From NCBI RefSeq assembly GCF_042697365.1, contig NZ_CP137605.1: a DNA stretch of 64,000 nucleotides; one strand, given 5' to 3'. The notes under the pieces were generated by a model, which saw nothing but the letters and a program-made list of their open reading frames with translations, did no database searches and was not told the origin of the DNA. Position numbers and translations under genes: made by a program. Source of the stretch: Brucella pseudintermedia. GTDB taxonomy: Bacteria > Pseudomonadota > Alphaproteobacteria > Rhizobiales > Rhizobiaceae. Shown in pieces: positions 1-8,356 of this stretch. How positions within the stretch are numbered: the first letter of the stretch is position 1; every line of letters starts with the position of its first letter.

Positions 1-376
1 CGATGCAGATGCCCGGAAAACGGCCAAGCTCGCAGACGGCCTTGATGTCCTGTCCCTTGTTCTGCATGCGAATGGTGTGTTCATATGCGCCGGTTACCAC
101 ATCGACCGAACCGCCGATCAGCGCCTGCAGGGACTTTGCGCCGCCACCAAAATCATTGATGGTGGCCTTGATGCCTTCTTCCTCGAAGAAGCCCTTGCGC
201 TCGGCAATGGTGAGCGGCAGGTAATAGAAAAGCGGCTTGCCGCCGACGCCGAACATCAGCTCCGACTTTTCCGGCGTTGCGGATGCATCCTGTGCATAGG
301 CGGGCAGGCGAGAGGCGATGCCCGCAAGCCCGAAGGCGGCAGCGCCCAGCAATATATCTCTACGTGTCGTTCTCAT
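1..376 (-). CDS. NitT/TauT-type ABC substrate-binding protein (3' part outside window)
   Basis: Minus-strand gene whose start is the ATG at 374-376, preceded by a strong GGAGGAAATC ribosome site; its 3' end lies beyond base 1. The visible 125 residues begin with a twin-arginine-like leader (MRTTRRDILLGAAAFGLAG) and continue with the KPLFYYLPLTIAERKGFFEE pattern seen near the start of NMT1/SsuA/TauA-type periplasmic binding proteins. It is the third gene of the ATPase-permease-binding protein operon running 2027 to 1, so it should deliver a small solute to that importer. The ligand (sulfonate, nitrate, pyrimidine precursor or other) cannot be told from sequence. Confidence 0.85.
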   Translation of the reverse strand, partial: MRTTRRDILLGAAAFGLAGIASRLPAYAQDASATPEKSELMFGVGGKPLFYYLPLTIAERKGFFEEEGIKATINDFGGGAKSLQALIGGSVDVVTGAYEHTIRMQNKGQDIKAVCELGRFPGICI

Positions 377-396
377 GATTTCCTCCTTCAATTTTT

Positions 397-1185
397 CTAA
401 CCGTTGTGTCCGGCGGCTTTCGGACGCCAGACAAGCAGGCGCGCCTCAACAATGGACACGATCCAGTCGATCACCAGCACGAAGGCCGTCAGCACCAGCA
501 TGCCGGCAAAGACGCCGGTGACATCGAACACGCCTTCGGCCTGATGGATCAGATAGCCAAGACCCGCCGATGAACCGAGATATTCACCGACTACCGCGCC
601 GACGACGGCAAAGCCAACAGCCGTATGCAGGCTCGAGAACATCCACGACAGCGCGGATGGCAGATAGACATTGCGCAGAAGCTGGCGCTCATTCATGCCG
701 AGCATGCGCGCATTGGCGAGTACGGTCTGGTTCACTTCCTTCACGCCCTGATAGACGTTGAAGAAGACGATGAAGAAGACAAGCGATACGCCGAGCGCCA
801 CCTTCGACCAAATGCCGAGGCCGAGCCATAACGCGAAGATCGGCGCCAGCACGACACGCGGCAGCGAATTGGCGGCCTTCACGTAAGGATCGAAAATCGC
901 GGCCAGCAAGGGCTTGCGGGCAAACCAGAATCCGATCAGCACGCCGCCGATTGCGCCTATGGCAAAGGCCAGCATGGCTTCAAGCAGGGTAATGCCGAGG
1001 TGATACCAGATCGTTCCATCGGAAAACCATTTATAGATGCGCTGCGCCACATCGCCCGGCGTCGCAAAGAAGAACTTGGCCTTGGCGGGATTGCCCAGAA
1101 GATGGGTGCCGGTGAAGATGTGCCAGACCAGAATAACGGCGACAGCCACGCTGAGCTGCGCCAGAAACAGCATAGGCTTTTTCAT
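397..1185 (-). CDS. ABC transporter permease, NitT/TauT (SsuC/TauC) family
   Basis: A 262-residue inner-membrane permease of the BPD_transp_1 family. Several hydrophobic segments are visible, and the cytoplasmic EAA-type loop is recognisable around ANARMLGMNERQLLRNVYLP, the site that docks the ATPase. I chose the ATG at 1183-1185 (MKKPMLFL) because it forms an ATGA overlap with the stop of the upstream ATPase gene; a start 20 codons earlier would run into that gene. It is followed after 20 bases by the binding protein gene, so the three genes form one transport operon. Substrate unknown. Confidence 0.9.
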   Translation of the reverse strand: MKKPMLFLAQLSVAVAVILVWHIFTGTHLLGNPAKAKFFFATPGDVAQRIYKWFSDGTIWYHLGITLLEAMLAFAIGAIGGVLIGFWFARKPLLAAIFDPYVKAANSLPRVVLAPIFALWLGLGIWSKVALGVSLVFFIVFFNVYQGVKEVNQTVLANARMLGMNERQLLRNVYLPSALSWMFSSLHTAVGFAVVGAVVGEYLGSSAGLGYLIHQAEGVFDVTGVFAGMLVLTAFVLVIDWIVSIVEARLLVWRPKAAGHNG

Positions 1186-2027
1186 TTCTTTTCCCCGCTC
1201 GTCTGCTGATAGCCCTTGAGAACCTCTTCCTTGAGCGCGCTCCATATTTCGCGGTGAATTTCGTGAAACTTGTCATCGAGACGGATTTCAGAAATCTCGC
1301 GCGGGCGGACGAGGGGAATTTTATACTCCGCCATGATGCGGGCCCGCGGCCCGGCAGACATGATGACGACACGATCCGCCAGTGCAATCGCCTCTTCCAG
1401 ATCGTGGGTCACGAACATGACCGCCTTCTTGTCCTGTGACCAGAGGTCGAGCAGAAGGTCACCCATGATGACGCGGGTCTGCGCATCGAGAGGGCCGAAA
1501 GGCTCATCCATCAGCAGATATTTCGGATTGCGGATCAGCACTTGCGCAAGGCCGACGCGCTTGCGCTGCCCGCCCGACAGCATATGCGGATAACGGTCGC
1601 CGAAACTTGCAAGACCGACCCGGCCAAGCCATTCGCGGGCCTGTTCACGCGCCTGCGCCTTTGGTGTTCCGGCGATTTCGAGCCCGATGGCAACATTGTC
1701 CAGCACAGTCTTCCAGGGCATGAGGGCATCCTGCTGGAAGAGGTAACCTGCCTTGCGATTAAGCCCCTGTAGCCGCTGGCCGCTGATTTCAACGGTGCCG
1801 CTGGCGGGCACCAGAAGTCCGGCAACCGCATTGAGCAATGTGGACTTGCCGCAACCGGTCGGACCGACAATCGCAACGAATTCGTTTTCGGCAACTTCCA
1901 GATTGCTTTCGGCGACAGCATCGAACCGGCCACCATCGGCCAGCTTGAATGAAATCTGCACATCCTTAAGCGCGATTGCTGTCTTGCGGGTCTCCTCTGC
2001 CTGGATAAGGCTTGGTTCGGCACTCAT
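1182..2027 (-). CDS. ABC transporter ATP-binding protein, NitT/TauT family
   Basis: A 281-residue ATPase with Walker A GPTGCGKS at about residues 55-62, signature LSGGQ at 150-154, Walker B LLMDEP at 171-176 and the switch histidine in FVTHD. It powers import by the permease encoded immediately downstream, whose start overlaps its stop. It is the first gene of the 2027-to-1 operon; the 244 bases upstream (2028-2271) separate it from the end of another ABC cluster and presumably hold its promoter, though I could not identify a convincing one. Confidence 0.92.
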   Translation of the reverse strand: MSAEPSLIQAEETRKTAIALKDVQISFKLADGGRFDAVAESNLEVAENEFVAIVGPTGCGKSTLLNAVAGLLVPASGTVEISGQRLQGLNRKAGYLFQQDALMPWKTVLDNVAIGLEIAGTPKAQAREQAREWLGRVGLASFGDRYPHMLSGGQRKRVGLAQVLIRNPKYLLMDEPFGPLDAQTRVIMGDLLLDLWSQDKKAVMFVTHDLEEAIALADRVVIMSAGPRARIMAEYKIPLVRPREISEIRLDDKFHEIHREIWSALKEEVLKGYQQTSGEKK

Positions 2028-2271
2028 CGCTCGTCACATCCCGTGAACTGACGATGTGCTTTGCCATAACGGCTCATATATCCGCTCCTCTTCGGGTCGC
2101 GCCTCATGAATGGGGAACAGACAAGATTCATTGATCTTATCTATCAAAGCGAGACGCAAAATTTGCGATAGAGTCCCTTCGTATAGCGTCCCGGCAAGAA
2201 CATGCAACGAAAAGCGCGCAGCGCATTTCGATCTATCGACAAAAATAAGTCTATACGAAACAATATTTCAA

Positions 2272-3093
2272 TCAGCCGCGCCACGTCAGGAAGTGCTTCT
2301 CAATCTGCCCGATGATGAAACTGACAATCAGCCCCATCACCGACAGGATCGTGACCCCGGCAAACAGCTTCTCAAGATCGTAGAGCGACCCGGCTTCCAG
2401 TATATAGGAACCGACCCCGAACTGGGCTCCCAGCATTTCGGCTGCGACCAGCAAAATGATGGCGATGGAGATCGACACCCTGAGCCCGGACAGGATTGCC
2501 GGAAAAGCGCCGGGCAGGATGATCTTGCGCACGATGGACCACCATCCAAGCCCGAAACTCTGCCCCATGCGCACGAGCGAACGGTCGACATTATCGACCG
2601 CGCCGTAAGTGGCGACGACGGTCGGCGTGAAGGTGCCAAACGCGATGAGCATATATTTCGACATTTCATCGATGCCGAACCAGATGACGAAGAGCGGCAG
2701 AAGCGCGATCTTTGGGATCGGGAAGAGGGCTGCGACGAGCGGCACCAGACCGGCGCGAACATAGCTGAACAGGCCGATCATCACGCCGAGACTGACGCCG
2801 ACCGCGATACCGAGGCTCGCGCCGACAACCAGCCGCCGCAGCGATGGCAGCAGATGTTGCCACAGAAGGCCGGTCTGCCAGAGCTGGACGAAGGTTTCCA
2901 GCACGGCGGAGGGGCGCGGCAATGTCAGGTTGGATATGAAGCCGCTGCGGGTGCCGATTTCCGCCAGCGCCAATAGTGCGACAAACAGGATCAGGGCCAT
3001 GTGGCGCACCGGCTGGGGCGCGAAGCCGCCGCCCCGGAACGGCACCGGACGCACCTCCGGGCCGGACTGTTTAGCGTCTGCTATCTCAACCAT
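2272..3093 (-). CDS. ABC transporter permease, NitT/TauT (SsuC/TauC) family
   Basis: A 273-residue permease of the same family as the one at 397-1185 but clearly a different gene. Hydrophobic segments begin around residue 30, and the EAA-like loop appears near VRMGQSFGLGWWSIVRKIILPGAFP. Its start (ATG at 3091-3093) overlaps the end of the ATPase gene by eight bases, indicating translational coupling. It is the last gene of the binding protein-ATPase-permease operon 4950-2272. The two importers sit back to back in the same direction, so they may serve related substrates, but that is inference. Confidence 0.9.
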   Translation of the reverse strand: MVEIADAKQSGPEVRPVPFRGGGFAPQPVRHMALILFVALLALAEIGTRSGFISNLTLPRPSAVLETFVQLWQTGLLWQHLLPSLRRLVVGASLGIAVGVSLGVMIGLFSYVRAGLVPLVAALFPIPKIALLPLFVIWFGIDEMSKYMLIAFGTFTPTVVATYGAVDNVDRSLVRMGQSFGLGWWSIVRKIILPGAFPAILSGLRVSISIAIILLVAAEMLGAQFGVGSYILEAGSLYDLEKLFAGVTILSVMGLIVSFIIGQIEKHFLTWRG

Positions 3094-3853
3094 TGATCAA
3101 CTCCTGGTCGGCCGCCTGCGCTTCCGCCCGCATCAGCTCCCAGAGCTGCTTCTGCTTTTCTTCAAGAACGGGATCGCCCAGATGACGCTCGGAAAGGGGA
3201 ATATCGATATCGACAATTTCCCTGACTCTTCCGGGCCTGCGCGACAGCACCACGACCCGATGACCGAGCCGCACGGCCTCGTTGAGATTATGAGTAACAT
3301 AGACCGAGGTGAATGGCTGGCGCGTCCAGAGCGCAATCAGATCGTCCATCAGCAGTTCTCGCGTCTGGCTGTCGAGCGCCGACAGGGGCTCATCCATCAG
3401 CATGACGGCGGGGCGAACCGACAGGGCGCGCGCAATCGCCACGCGCTGGCGCATGCCTCCCGAAAGCTGCTTGGGCAATGCCTGCCTAAAATCCGAAAGC
3501 CGGGTGCGCTCCAGAACATTGGTGACGATGCGGTCCATTTCGACCCGGCCAAGACCGTGATCCTCCAGCACCAGCTTGATATTGCCTTCCACCGTGCGCC
3601 AGGGCAGCAGCGCAAAATGCTGGAAAACATAGGTGAGGGGATTGAGCGAATCCTCCGGCGGCGAGCCGATTTGCAGCACTTCGCCCGAGGATGGGCGCTC
3701 GAGACCACCCAGAAAACGCAGCAGCGTGGACTTTCCGCAGCCCGAAGGACCAATCAGGCAGACAATCTGCCCCTGCGGGATGGTGAGCGAGATATCATTG
3801 AGAACTTCGACCGGACCATAAAAATGGCTGATGTTTTTCAGTTGCAGATCCAT
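3086..3853 (-). CDS. ABC transporter ATP-binding protein, NitT/TauT family
   Basis: ATPase of 255 residues with Walker A GPSGCGKS at about 35-42, signature LSGGM at 130-134 and Walker B LMDEP near 152-156. The glutamine normally found in the signature is methionine, which is common in the SsuB/TauB group. I prefer the ATG at 3851-3853 (MDLQLKNIS) because GGAGTTGAA sits just before it; an ATG nine codons upstream is also possible. The gene lies between its binding protein (74 bases away) and its permease (8-base overlap). Confidence 0.9.
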   Translation of the reverse strand: MDLQLKNISHFYGPVEVLNDISLTIPQGQIVCLIGPSGCGKSTLLRFLGGLERPSSGEVLQIGSPPEDSLNPLTYVFQHFALLPWRTVEGNIKLVLEDHGLGRVEMDRIVTNVLERTRLSDFRQALPKQLSGGMRQRVAIARALSVRPAVMLMDEPLSALDSQTRELLMDDLIALWTRQPFTSVYVTHNLNEAVRLGHRVVVLSRRPGRVREIVDIDIPLSERHLGDPVLEEKQKQLWELMRAEAQAADQELING

Positions 3854-3927
3854 TTCAACTCCAGTCCTCGTGCCCGACATGACGCGCCGGGCACGGAATG
3901 TTCAGTCTCGGCCAGACTGAGGCCGTC

Positions 3928-4950
3928 TCAGATTGTCTTGACGTAGGATGTGTCGAACAGCTTTTCCTGCGTGACAGCTTCCTTGACCATGCCTTCGGAC
4001 CGGAACCAGTCAAGCTGTTCCACGCAGCTTTTGAGCGACAGGGCAAGTCCCTTGTTGATGCGCATCGCGCCGTCGATTAGGTTCTGCTTTGCAGTCTCGA
4101 AAGGGCTGTCGCTTTCGACATATTTGTGCACGATTTTGGCGATGTCGTCGCGCGCCGCATCGTCTGCCGTGTTGTCGACGAAGGCCGCATTATAATCGTC
4201 GATCGCCCGGGAATAGGCTTTGACGAAAGCTTCCGTCATGGCGCGCTCTTCGCTCGCATTTCTGGTCGACGTGAATGCCGTCGTGACCTGATAATCCGGC
4301 GCATAATCGGAGACGAGGCCGATCTGCTTTGCAGCGCCTTCGCGGATCAGCTTCTTCGCGATATTGGGCTGGATCGCCCAGGCGTCGATCTGTCCCGTCG
4401 ACAGGGCGCCGACCACGGCGCCCAGCTTCTGCAACGGACGCAACTGGATTTCAGACAGCGGAATATTGTTGGCCTTGGCAATCTTGTGCGCCATGAAATG
4501 GAACGACGATCCAGCGGTGGTAATGCCGAAACTGTGCCCCGCCAGCTTGGACGGTTCGGTCAGTCCGCCTTCATAGGCCTTGTTGGAGGCCAGAATGATA
4601 TTGCCGGTAATGCCTTTTTCTTCTGCCAGCGCGCCGCCGATCACCTTGATCGCGCCCTTGTCGGCCAGGCTGATCAAACCGCCGCTCATCGCCGTCACGC
4701 CGAAATCGGCATCGCCGGAAGCGATCGCAACTGCCATCGGCTGGGCGGCCTCGAAGAATTTCAGCTCGATATCAAGGCCCGCATCTTTAAAATAGCCGCG
4801 CTCATGCGCGATATAGCTCGGCGCATGACTTGCCAGATGAAGCACCGCCAGATTTCGCGTCGCGGCGCGGGCACGGGAGCCGAAAGCCGCACTGACGCCC
4901 AGCGCACCAAGTCCCATCAAAGTCTGACGGCGTGTCAGGGTGAAATCCAT
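3928..4950 (-). CDS. NitT/TauT-type ABC substrate-binding protein, Tat-exported
   Basis: A 340-residue periplasmic binding protein. The N-terminus has a twin-arginine motif (LTRRQTLMGLG) followed by a hydrophobic stretch and an ARA-A cleavage region, so export by the Tat pathway is likely. The NMT1-like fold is suggested by HERGYFKDAGLDIELKFFE and the repeated hydrophobic-aspartate patterns. It opens the operon 4950-2272 that also encodes an ATPase and a permease. The ligand is not deducible. Confidence 0.88.
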   Translation of the reverse strand: MDFTLTRRQTLMGLGALGVSAAFGSRARAATRNLAVLHLASHAPSYIAHERGYFKDAGLDIELKFFEAAQPMAVAIASGDADFGVTAMSGGLISLADKGAIKVIGGALAEEKGITGNIILASNKAYEGGLTEPSKLAGHSFGITTAGSSFHFMAHKIAKANNIPLSEIQLRPLQKLGAVVGALSTGQIDAWAIQPNIAKKLIREGAAKQIGLVSDYAPDYQVTTAFTSTRNASEERAMTEAFVKAYSRAIDDYNAAFVDNTADDAARDDIAKIVHKYVESDSPFETAKQNLIDGAMRINKGLALSLKSCVEQLDWFRSEGMVKEAVTQEKLFDTSYVKTI

Positions 4951-5262
4951 GTGGCTCTCCTCCGATGCGAGTGTCGGCCTGGCGCAATAGATTTCCTGCT
5001 GGGCCCGGCAAACAAAATTTCCTTACGTATCTGCCACAAGAAAATATGGAAGATTGCTTCGCATAAAGCCACGGGAGCGAATTTTCAATACGATAACGGC
5101 GATGTTATGCATCCGCCGCCTTGGCCAATGCCGCCGGTTTGTGCAGCCCGGACTTGGCCAGTGCACCACGATTCAAGTTCATCGAGATTCGGAAGCGCGG
5201 AAACGGGCCAGCCGCGGCAACCGGCCATTTCGCCGACTATTCACAGTGAATAAGTCGCTCGA
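4951..5262. other. Intergenic region upstream of ABC operon
   Basis: About 310 bases between the ABC binding protein start and the end of the DUF6065 gene. It should hold the promoter of the 4950-2272 operon, but I see no clear sigma-70 boxes, riboswitch or strong terminator hairpin in it. Confidence 0.4.
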
Positions 5263-6009
5263 TCATTCATGCACCCTCTCCTCAAACGGTTGCAATCGCA
5301 GTTTTGTCTGGTGGTCGTCAGGCCCCTGTGAACCGGAAGGGGTCACGCCCCGGAAGTAACCCTTCTGCCATTTGTCCTTTGTGGCCTTGGAAGCAGGATT
5401 TGCCAAATCTGCGATGAAAGCGTTGCGCTGCCTCGACCATATATAGTGTTCACGTTCAAGGTCGGTCTTATCGGAGAGCTTGCGGATTGTCGGTACGATA
5501 TTCTCAAGACTGCCCCGCTGAACAGGAAAAATGTGGCAGAAAGGCTCATCGATATCGAAGTGCACTTCGTGGTTGGGACGGGTAAATTTCCAGTTCATGG
5601 TGAAGGTATAGGGCGACCAGTCCGTTTCAATGACGCCTGAAAGAGGTGCAATACCATCCTTGGGCCGATTCACAGGCCCCATAACGAAAAGATCTGTTCC
5701 CGGCTCCGTCCGAAACAGACAGGGGACATGAAAGGTCAATATTCCGTCGCCGAAATGACTGGTGCCTGGGGGACTTTCCCTCGACAGCTTGGCTGCCACA
5801 CGCACCGCGTCGGTGGTTGGACGGCCGTCCCATATTGCAGAAAAGGCACTCGTGCACAGTATCTCCCATCCGTGCGTATTGGCGATATTAAGCGGCAAAC
5901 AGCGATAGGCAAACCGCTGGGCTGTTTCGTCCATCCACGGCCGCTCAAGAGGTGCGGGCCGGATATGGAAGTCATGTCCTTCGAGGACATAAGCTACGAG
6001 CTGTTTCAT
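5263..6009 (-). CDS. DUF6065 family protein
   Basis: A 248-residue protein recognisable as DUF6065 by its N-terminal half: FHIRPAPLERPWMDET followed by FAYRCLPLNIANTHGWEIL. The start at 6007-6009 (MKQLVAYVLEG) is preceded by GGGAGCATAGC; an ATG 18 codons upstream lacks a comparable site. There is no signal peptide or membrane segment, so it is probably cytoplasmic. The biochemical function of the family is unknown to me. The gene stands alone between the ABC cluster and an AT-rich accessory patch. Confidence 0.75.
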   Translation of the reverse strand: MKQLVAYVLEGHDFHIRPAPLERPWMDETAQRFAYRCLPLNIANTHGWEILCTSAFSAIWDGRPTTDAVRVAAKLSRESPPGTSHFGDGILTFHVPCLFRTEPGTDLFVMGPVNRPKDGIAPLSGVIETDWSPYTFTMNWKFTRPNHEVHFDIDEPFCHIFPVQRGSLENIVPTIRKLSDKTDLEREHYIWSRQRNAFIADLANPASKATKDKWQKGYFRGVTPSGSQGPDDHQTKLRLQPFEERVHE

Positions 6010-6406
6010 GCTATGCTCCCGCCATATGGCATATCGTTGCGGCGAAGCCTGCAACAAGGCCAAACCTGTTGCAAAGCGTTCCGACCTGCCCGAAGCAGAT
6101 CGGAACCAAAATATTTTTTCTTATGCGTCTCATGCGGAAACTGTTTCATACTCTTCGGGACGCGCTCCAATACTGGCCTTATGCATAAGGTCTGACTGGA
6201 AATTATCGGACGTTTCGAAACTTATGCTCTGATCAGAACGAATAGAGGCAACCACCTGTTTTTTCTGACGGCAATAACGGAGATTATCGTAAAGCGTTCC
6301 CGCAGTCAGAAGGACAAATCATATCATTCTGAATATAAGAAGCATAATTCTAAAATAATTTTATAAAACATACCCCTTGGCTAATTAGCCAAGGGGTAAT
6401 AATTAT
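6010..6406. other. Intergenic region with terminator
   Basis: About 400 bases that turn AT-rich towards the right. Apart from the perfect hairpin at 6371-6398, listed separately, I see no gene here. The change in base composition marks the left edge of the accessory patch. Confidence 0.4.
6371..6398 (-). terminator. Rho-independent terminator of the proline-rich gene
   Basis: Perfect 28-base palindrome (arms TACCCCTTGGCTAA / TTAGCCAAGGGGTA). On the minus strand it is followed by TGTTTTATAAAATTATTTT. It lies eight bases past the stop of the proline-rich gene. Confidence 0.75.
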
Positions 6407-7190
6407 TTAAGTTGGATTCTCGTGAGCGTCTAAAGTAAATGGATTAACATATCCATCCCATACAATTCTTCCGTTATACAGTATTTTAAGTTCTCTAGAA
6501 ATGTTTGGATTTTTTGTATTATCTATAAAACGGAATTGCGCGTACCCACCAGAATAAATATTAAAGTTGTATGTAGGTGTGCTTGCTACCTTGTAGTTAT
6601 TTGCGGGAGCAAAGCTTATATTTCCATCTCCGCAAGCAGTAAATGTACTGTTTGCATTGAATCCATTGACAATAAATATATTTAGCAAACAATAGAAATG
6701 GTAGCGTGGGTCTTGTTGTTCATATGGGTCGCGTATGGGCTTAACCGATAGCCGTGGTCCGACCGGTGGCGCCGGAGGAGGCGGCGGTGGAGGCGGTGGC
6801 GGCGGAGGTGGCGGAGGCGGTGGTGGAGGCGGAGGCGGTGGTGGAGGCGGTGGTGGTGTTGTTCCTGTAAAGTTAACCCGTGCAGGCGTCTTCGAATTAG
6901 CCACCAAGCGTGCCCCGGCACCTACCGTCCACAACTCGGCTCTGAGATCGGCGTAACCAGGTTTGCTGTCCAGATCGTGAACCCATACACGTGCTGGCGT
7001 GAGTTCGCCACCTTTTGCATTCTCCATAGAAACGTCGATTTCGTCAAGGCTACCCGACCGACCGCTGAGAACGCCGAATTGAGTGAGTCTGCATTTTCCA
7101 TACTCTATATCAGTTGAGGTGATAAAGAATTTCACTGTATAAGAGGTTGTCGGGCTTCCTGCAGAAAGTCTTAGGGTCAGGACTCATTGC

Positions 7191-7580
7191 TCATAGCCAG
7201 AAGATAACGGTCGCAGCGAGAGCGATGGCGGAGAGAAAGGCCATTGGGCACCGGTCGTAACGCGTAGCGACACGCCGCCAGTCTTTGAGACGCCCGAACA
7301 TGATCTCGATCCGGTTGCGCCGTTTGTAGCGGCGTTTGTCGTATTTGATGGTCTTCTTGCGGGATTTTCGACCTGGAATGCAGGGAGTGATCCCCTTCGC
7401 CTGTAAAGCGTCACGATACCAGTCGGCATCATAGCCACGGTCGGCCAGCAACCATTTGGCCTTGGGAAGTTCATCAAGCAAGGCGGCAGCACCGGTGTAA
7501 TCGCTGACCTGGCCTGCCGTTATGAAGAAGCTGATCGGGCGACCACTCGCATCCGTTACGGCATGAAGCTTGGTGTTCAT
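7191..7580 (-). CDS. IS5-family transposase OrfB (C-terminal catalytic half)
   Basis: A 129-residue C-terminal half of the transposase containing the second aspartate (LLADRGYDADWYRD) and the catalytic glutamate region (RRNRIEIMFGRLKDWRRVATRYD). The listed start is simply the first ATG. Translation probably enters from OrfA by a minus-one shift at A AAA AAG, after which the frame reads GGAGRLIGRTKGGMNTKLH without interruption. Together the two halves give a normal IS5/IS427 transposase of about 250 residues. Confidence 0.88.
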   Translation of the reverse strand: MNTKLHAVTDASGRPISFFITAGQVSDYTGAAALLDELPKAKWLLADRGYDADWYRDALQAKGITPCIPGRKSRKKTIKYDKRRYKRRNRIEIMFGRLKDWRRVATRYDRCPMAFLSAIALAATVIFWL

Positions 7581-7600
7581 GCCGCCTTTCGTGCGTCCAA

Positions 7601-7951
7601 TCAGGCGGCCCGCGCCCCCTTTTTTACCCGCAAGCTGGAAGCCGTGCGGTGGGCCTTGAGATAGGTCGCATCGATCATGATGGTCTTGTGCTCTGCGGCT
7701 TCAGGCACGGCCAGACCTTCCATCATCTGGATAAATACGCCCTTGTCGCCCCAGCGTTTCCAGCGGTTATAAAGCGTCTTCGCCGGGCCATATTCCTTCG
7801 GCGCATCACGCCAACGCAGCCCGTTGCGGTTGACGAAGATGATGCCGCTCAGAACGCGTCGATCATCAACGCGCTGGCGGCCATGGCTCTTGGGGAAATA
7901 GGGCTGAAGACGAGCCATTTGCTCGTCCGTCAGCCAAAACAAATTACTCAT
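7601..7951 (-). CDS. IS5-family transposase OrfA
   Basis: A 116-residue N-terminal half of the transposase: DUF4096-type domain (LTDEQMARLQPYFP, GRQRVDDRRVLSGIIFVNRNGLRWRDAP) ending with the first catalytic aspartate in MIDATYLKAHRTA. The frame stops shortly after the slippery sequence A AAA AAG followed by a G run (minus strand, about 7615-7626), where a minus-one shift joins it to OrfB. Confidence 0.9.
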   Translation of the reverse strand: MSNLFWLTDEQMARLQPYFPKSHGRQRVDDRRVLSGIIFVNRNGLRWRDAPKEYGPAKTLYNRWKRWGDKGVFIQMMEGLAVPEAAEHKTIMIDATYLKAHRTASSLRVKKGARAA

Positions 7952-8072
7952 CAGTCGGGCTCCTATACGCCCATCTGAATCACAGCCGTCAGTTCAAATC
8001 AATGGGTCCTGACCCTAAATCATTGACCAATAGCTCAGCGAATTGCGGCTCTATTGAAATATCGACAGCCAT

Positions 8073-8356
8073 TCTTATCTCCGTATAAAATTGAGGATAA
8101 ACTATATATAATTAATTTACTCATATCATTCGAATTATTTTTGTTATTGTTATTTGTATAATTGATTTATTGATACTACATAATAATATTTAAAACATTA
8201 TAATTATTTATTCACTTTTTAAATTAATATCGAAAAATAATTCAACTTGACAACTCTGCTTTACAAATCAGAATAAACTTGAGAAATCTTATTGATATTC
8301 ACGCGAATCATTTCCATTACATTAATATAATTTATTAGTAATGTGGAGTTATACTA
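8073..8356. promoter_or_regulatory. AT-rich divergent promoter region
   Basis: About 280 very AT-rich bases between the disrupted proline-rich gene (minus) and the autotransporter (plus). A TATAAT box at 8326-8331 lies 26 bases before the autotransporter start and is a plausible -10 element; no convincing -35 box accompanies it. The composition is typical of DNA silenced by nucleoid proteins. Confidence 0.4.

Larger units (their letters stand above)
7174..8015 (-). mobile_element. IS5-family (IS427-like) insertion sequence
   Basis: An 842-base element bounded by near-perfect terminal inverted repeats (GGGTCAGGACTCATTG at the left, matching 15 of 16 bases at the right). It is flanked on both sides by TA (7172-7173 and 8016-8017), the two-base target duplication typical of the IS427 group. 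It carries two overlapping frames, orfA and orfB, that make a DDE transposase by frameshifting. It is complete and probably recent, since the ends and target duplication are intact and the target gene can be reconstructed exactly. Confidence 0.92.
6407..8072 (-). pseudogene. Proline-rich protein gene split by an IS5-family insertion
   Basis: The gene starts at the ATG 8070-8072 (MAVDISIEPQFAELLV), preceded by GGAGATAAGA. After 19 codons it is interrupted by the IS at 7174-8015. Removing the element and one copy of the TA duplication restores a single open frame of 273 residues (6407-7173 joined to 8018-8072, 822 nt). The intact protein would have an N-terminal half of unknown fold, a run of about 28 consecutive prolines near the middle, and a C-terminal half with several aromatic residues. 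There is no signal peptide. The remaining 3' part could still be read from GTG at 7135 as a 242-residue fragment. I do not recognise the family. Its base composition is more AT-rich than the flanking genes, suggesting transfer. Confidence 0.75.
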
